Source of the DNA: Desulfopila sp. IMCC35006
GTDB taxonomy: Bacteria > Desulfobacterota > Desulfobulbia > Desulfobulbales > Desulfocapsaceae
Reading direction: 5' to 3'
Assembly: GCF_005116645.1 (NCBI RefSeq)
Contig: NZ_SWCM01000006.1
Span: 1-64,000, forward strand
DNA length: 64,000 bases
The notes under the pieces are model-generated. The model did not search any database, was not told where the DNA came from, and worked only from the letters and a program-made list of their open reading frames with translations. Positions 61,546 through 64,000 of this stretch are shown in pieces. Both the position numbers and the translations under genes were made by a program. How positions within the stretch are numbered: position 1 is the stretch's first letter; each line of letters opens with the position of its first letter.

Positions 61546-62643
61546 ATGAACTCACTCAATACCCTTTATTTCCCGGGAACGGCCCTCTACTCGATACGCC
61601 AGTATCCTCTATTTCTGCTCTTTCCAAAAATCCACCTCATCAAGCCGGTGGAGGAAGATCCTGCCGACTCCAGCAAAGAATCCACAGATAGTTTCATTAA
61701 ATCGGGATTCTGTCAAGAACATACTCCCTGTCCCCTCGGCGAGAATCGAAAACGGTTCGTCCGCTTGATTGCCGACATCAGCAGCCGCAAAGACGACTAT
61801 GCCGCCCAGTTGAGTTCCCTGATTTTAGCCTCCCATACGGCTGTCAGCTCTGCCGATGATGACTCGGAGCGGGCGATTATCTCTTCTCTGCAGCATCCCG
61901 ACGAACTGCAAAAGAAAAAACTGCAGACCGGAGCAGAGGAGAAACTCTGGCAGGCGCGACTGGTTCTGGCAATAGGCGAAATCCTCGACCGGGAAGAAGA
62001 AGAAATCGCCCGCAACCTGGCGACCGTCGATGATGAGCAGGCTGCCCTTTTTCAACAGCTGCATGGTGACAGTGACGCGCTGGAGGAAGACGAAATGGAA
62101 GACAGTCCTTTCGCCGAACTCAATCAGGTCGAGCGCCATCTGAGCGCTGCCCATTCGGGAAATATCAGGAAGCGATTCAACGGCTGGAAGACGCTCTTTC
62201 TTGCAAGCGAGATGCAGGGATGTGAAATTTTTCTGACCACCAGCCAGGATGGCGGGGATTTAATGCTGGAAGCATACGAGAAGAAAACCGGCGCGACCGC
62301 AACGCTTTTAGCCGGTCTAGAGCTTCCCGGTCTTATCGGCTTTACCGGCGAAGAGGCCTGCCAGGCGGTCGTCGCGTTCCGGGAGAAAAACAGGGACCTT
62401 GCCGTGCAGATTGAAGAGCTCTTCGCCAGGCTGGTCCACACAAAAGAATTTGATGCCGCAAGCACCGCCTTACAATCATTAACCGCGTCATGGAATAAAG
62501 CACTTGAAACTGTTTTTCCGGCCCGGCGATTCGGCAGGATTCCAGTCACCTGTTATCTTCTGCAAGAGATAAGCTGCTCGTCGCTGATCGGCGGAGCCAC
62601 CAATGGCGAGGCGAATAACGGCCTGCTCATTGTGGTGGGGTGA
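61546..62643 (+). CDS. Uncharacterised cytoplasmic protein (365 aa)
   Basis: I do not recognise this protein. Its first 60 residues include TLYFPGTALYSIRQYPLFLLFPKIHLIKPVE and the Cys-containing FCQEHTPCPLGENRKRFVRLI, reminiscent of a metal or substrate site. The middle is acidic and probably helical (about 110-210, REEEEIARNLAT). The C-terminal third is alpha/beta. No signal peptide is apparent. It has no Shine-Dalgarno and its start codon abuts a divergent gene, so it may be leaderless or start further in. It converges on a Usp gene. Confidence 0.75.
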   Translation: MNSLNTLYFPGTALYSIRQYPLFLLFPKIHLIKPVEEDPADSSKESTDSFIKSGFCQEHTPCPLGENRKRFVRLIADISSRKDDYAAQLSSLILASHTAVSSADDDSERAIISSLQHPDELQKKKLQTGAEEKLWQARLVLAIGEILDREEEEIARNLATVDDEQAALFQQLHGDSDALEEDEMEDSPFAELNQVERHLSAAHSGNIRKRFNGWKTLFLASEMQGCEIFLTTSQDGGDLMLEAYEKKTGATATLLAGLELPGLIGFTGEEACQAVVAFREKNRDLAVQIEELFARLVHTKEFDAASTALQSLTASWNKALETVFPARRFGRIPVTCYLLQEISCSSLIGGATNGEANNGLLIVVG

Positions 62644-62655
62644 TCGGGTAGGGCC

Positions 62656-62680
62656 GGTTCCCGTGCACCGCGCGGGAACC
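62656..62680. terminator. Hairpin between convergent genes
   Basis: GGTTCCCG (62656-62663) pairs with CGGGAACC (62673-62680). It has no U-run on either side, so it may be a Rho-assisted or weak bidirectional terminator. Confidence 0.55.
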
Positions 62681-62694
62681 AGGAAGCCACCGAC

Positions 62695-63174
62695 TTATTT
62701 ACAGCAGGTGTAGGGATTGATGGTCATAACCGGACAGTTGGCGGCACGGACAACTTTGTCGGCAACAGATCCGAACATGATTTTTTCAAGTCCTTTATAC
62801 CCATGGGTACCCATGACGATGAGATCAGCCTCGATTTCATTGGCATATTCGACAATTTTTTCACCGACATCACCCATAAAGACCTTGTAATTCAGCTCCT
62901 TCACCCCGGCCTTTTTGCAGTAATCGACCATTTCGCCGCAAAAGGAGGCCATTTTTACTTCCGCGCTCTCGGCAAGTTCACCTTCCAGGGTCGGCAAGGT
63001 CATCTGAGGCACAAAAAATCCGGAATAATCCTCGAAGTTCTGCACAATAAACACCAGATACATCGATGCACCGAATTTCCCGGCGAGATATCCGGCCGAT
63101 TCCGCGATCAATTTGGAATTATCGGAGAAATCAACCGGGGTTACAACTTTTTTAATTTCATGAATAATACTCAT
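62695..63174 (-). CDS. Universal stress protein
   Basis: This single-domain 159-aa Usp has KVVTPVDFSDNSKLIAESA at the N-terminus and the ATP-binding tail MGTHGYKGLEKIMFGSVADKVVRAANCPVMTI, the G-2x-G-9x-G(S/T) motif. AGGAGGG precedes the ATG. It appears monocistronic. Such proteins are often raised under starvation or redox stress; nothing in the promoter shows how it is regulated here. Confidence 0.93.
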   Translation of the reverse strand: MSIIHEIKKVVTPVDFSDNSKLIAESAGYLAGKFGASMYLVFIVQNFEDYSGFFVPQMTLPTLEGELAESAEVKMASFCGEMVDYCKKAGVKELNYKVFMGDVGEKIVEYANEIEADLIVMGTHGYKGLEKIMFGSVADKVVRAANCPVMTINPYTCCK

Positions 63175-63425
63175 ACACCCTCCTTGTAAAAATGAAAAAA
63201 CGACTTTATTCCCGTTATCCGGGGTTAATCCCGTTTCGCTATTGCTTTGCGAAAATATAATAATTTCTTCAAGATAAGCAACTTTTGCGCACCAAACAGC
63301 AACCCTGCTCAGAAAGGTTATGAGTATTATGATAGATGCAGAACATTAAACCCCCACACAACGGACGCACCCTCAGAAACTGCTTTTATTCCCCTGGCGA
63401 GTGGTGTAGTTTACAAGATTTTTGC
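63175..63425. other. Divergent intergenic region
   Basis: This region lies between the Usp gene and the acyltransferase gene. It is A/T-rich. I see no operator, riboswitch or credible small gene. Confidence 0.4.
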
Positions 63426-64000
63426 ATGAAACTGTATCGCCATTCAGATTCCAACGATGTCCTGCTCTTACTCATGAATATAAAACACAAATTAGAATAT
63501 ACTATACTTCGAAGCACCATTTTTTTCATTAATCTCCTGCCTGTACCGGTGATTCTTTTTCTCTGTAGCGCTGTCGGCTATGTGGCCTGGGTGGTGTTTC
63601 CATTCCGGATCAAGGTTGCCTATAAGAATCTGTCGACGGTTTTCCCCGAGATGGACCATCCGGCAAAAATCCGCTTATTGCGCCGAGTCTACCTGCAATT
63701 CACCCGAACCTTCGGTCTGGTGTTCATCCTTCATCGGAAAAGTCTCACCAGGCTGGTAAAAAACGCCAGGATCACCGGACGGGAGAAACTTGACCATGCT
63801 CTCGGTCAGGGTAAAGGTGTTATTCTCACCACCATCCATGCCAGCTGGTTTGAAGCCTATTTTGCCTGGTTCAATCTCACCGGTCTGCCGACAAGCCTTA
63901 TTTACAAGAAACAGAGCAATCCCCTTTCCGATGAATTTTTCGTGCGTCAGCGGCGACATTTCGGCAGCAGCCTCGAACAGCTGAGCAGCTATGAGGGTAT
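63426..64000 (+). CDS. LpxL/HtrB-family lysophospholipid acyltransferase (partial, runs off the window)
   Basis: The open frame from ATG 63426 continues to the right edge, giving 191 residues. After a charged start it has a membrane helix (about 30-58). The LpxL-type catalytic motif H-x4-E follows in TTIHASWFEAYFAW, then the YKKQSNPLSDEFFVRQRRHFG segment of the family. The enzyme should add an acyl chain to lipid A precursors or related lipids at the inner membrane. Met17 (63474) is another possible start; neither has a ribosome site. The 3' end, and so the length, cannot be judged. Confidence 0.85.
   Translation, partial: MKLYRHSDSNDVLLLLMNIKHKLEYTILRSTIFFINLLPVPVILFLCSAVGYVAWVVFPFRIKVAYKNLSTVFPEMDHPAKIRLLRRVYLQFTRTFGLVFILHRKSLTRLVKNARITGREKLDHALGQGKGVILTTIHASWFEAYFAWFNLTGLPTSLIYKKQSNPLSDEFFVRQRRHFGSSLEQLSSYEG

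Overview
The window looks like a chromosomal segment of an anaerobic, autotrophy-capable sulfate-reducer-like member of the Desulfobacterota (Desulfobulbales-type is my best guess; this is inference). The reasons are a complete carbonyl branch of the Wood-Ljungdahl pathway (acetyl-CoA synthase, two Ni-CO dehydrogenases, both corrinoid protein subunits, the methyltransferase, CooC and the corrinoid-protein reductive activator), a selenocysteine formate dehydrogenase with NuoE/NuoF-type subunits, two FAD/Fe-S D-lactate (glycolate) oxidase systems, rubrerythrin and acetate kinase. I found no rRNA, tRNA, prophage, transposase or CRISPR array.

Layout. 1-300: tandem copies of a palindromic repeat. 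300-4651: a DUF3786 protein, a pentapeptide-repeat/DUF2279-like envelope protein, an Asp-type ferredoxin with rubrerythrin, and a DUF166 protein with an unknown partner. 4802-9744 (minus): a three-gene NAD(P)-linked formate dehydrogenase; the alpha subunit reads through a UGA as selenocysteine and has a recognisable SECIS hairpin. 10120-14780: a radical SAM protein, 5-formyl-THF cyclo-ligase, a Cache chemoreceptor and a small zinc ribbon protein. 14942-29717 (minus): the CODH/ACS locus, in transcription order acsV, acsD, cooS/acsA, acsB, acsC, acsE, a 95-aa protein, cooC, a second cooS, a 131-aa protein and a 57-aa protein. 30429-43140: lactate/C2 metabolism (GlcD- and GlcF-like proteins behind a GntR-type operator, YcaO, acetate kinase, OxlT-type transporter, an HpnB-like glycosyltransferase and a 1212-aa fused dehydrogenase). 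43147-51543 (minus): a signalling/membrane group (TAXI receptor, PP2C phosphatase, dynamin-like GTPase) and a transport group (TSUP, Usp, SLC13-like). 51842-61213 (minus): a HAD phosphatase and overlapping recC-recB-recD. 61246-64000: two unknown proteins with abutting divergent starts, a Usp and a truncated LpxL-type acyltransferase.

How it fits together. Formate dehydrogenase and the cyclo-ligase feed or repair the C1-folate branch. AcsE moves the methyl group to the AcsCD corrinoid protein, AcsV keeps that protein in Co(I) form, and CODH/ACS makes or splits acetyl-CoA. Lactate oxidation and acetate kinase connect acetyl-CoA to lactate and acetate, so the locus could run as acetate/lactate oxidation or as autotrophic fixation.

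The most unusual element is a dispersed palindromic repeat at three loci (1-300, 33141-33560, 37901-38078). It has two stem-loops, its stem sequences co-vary between copies, and it coincides exactly with the stop codons of four unrelated genes.
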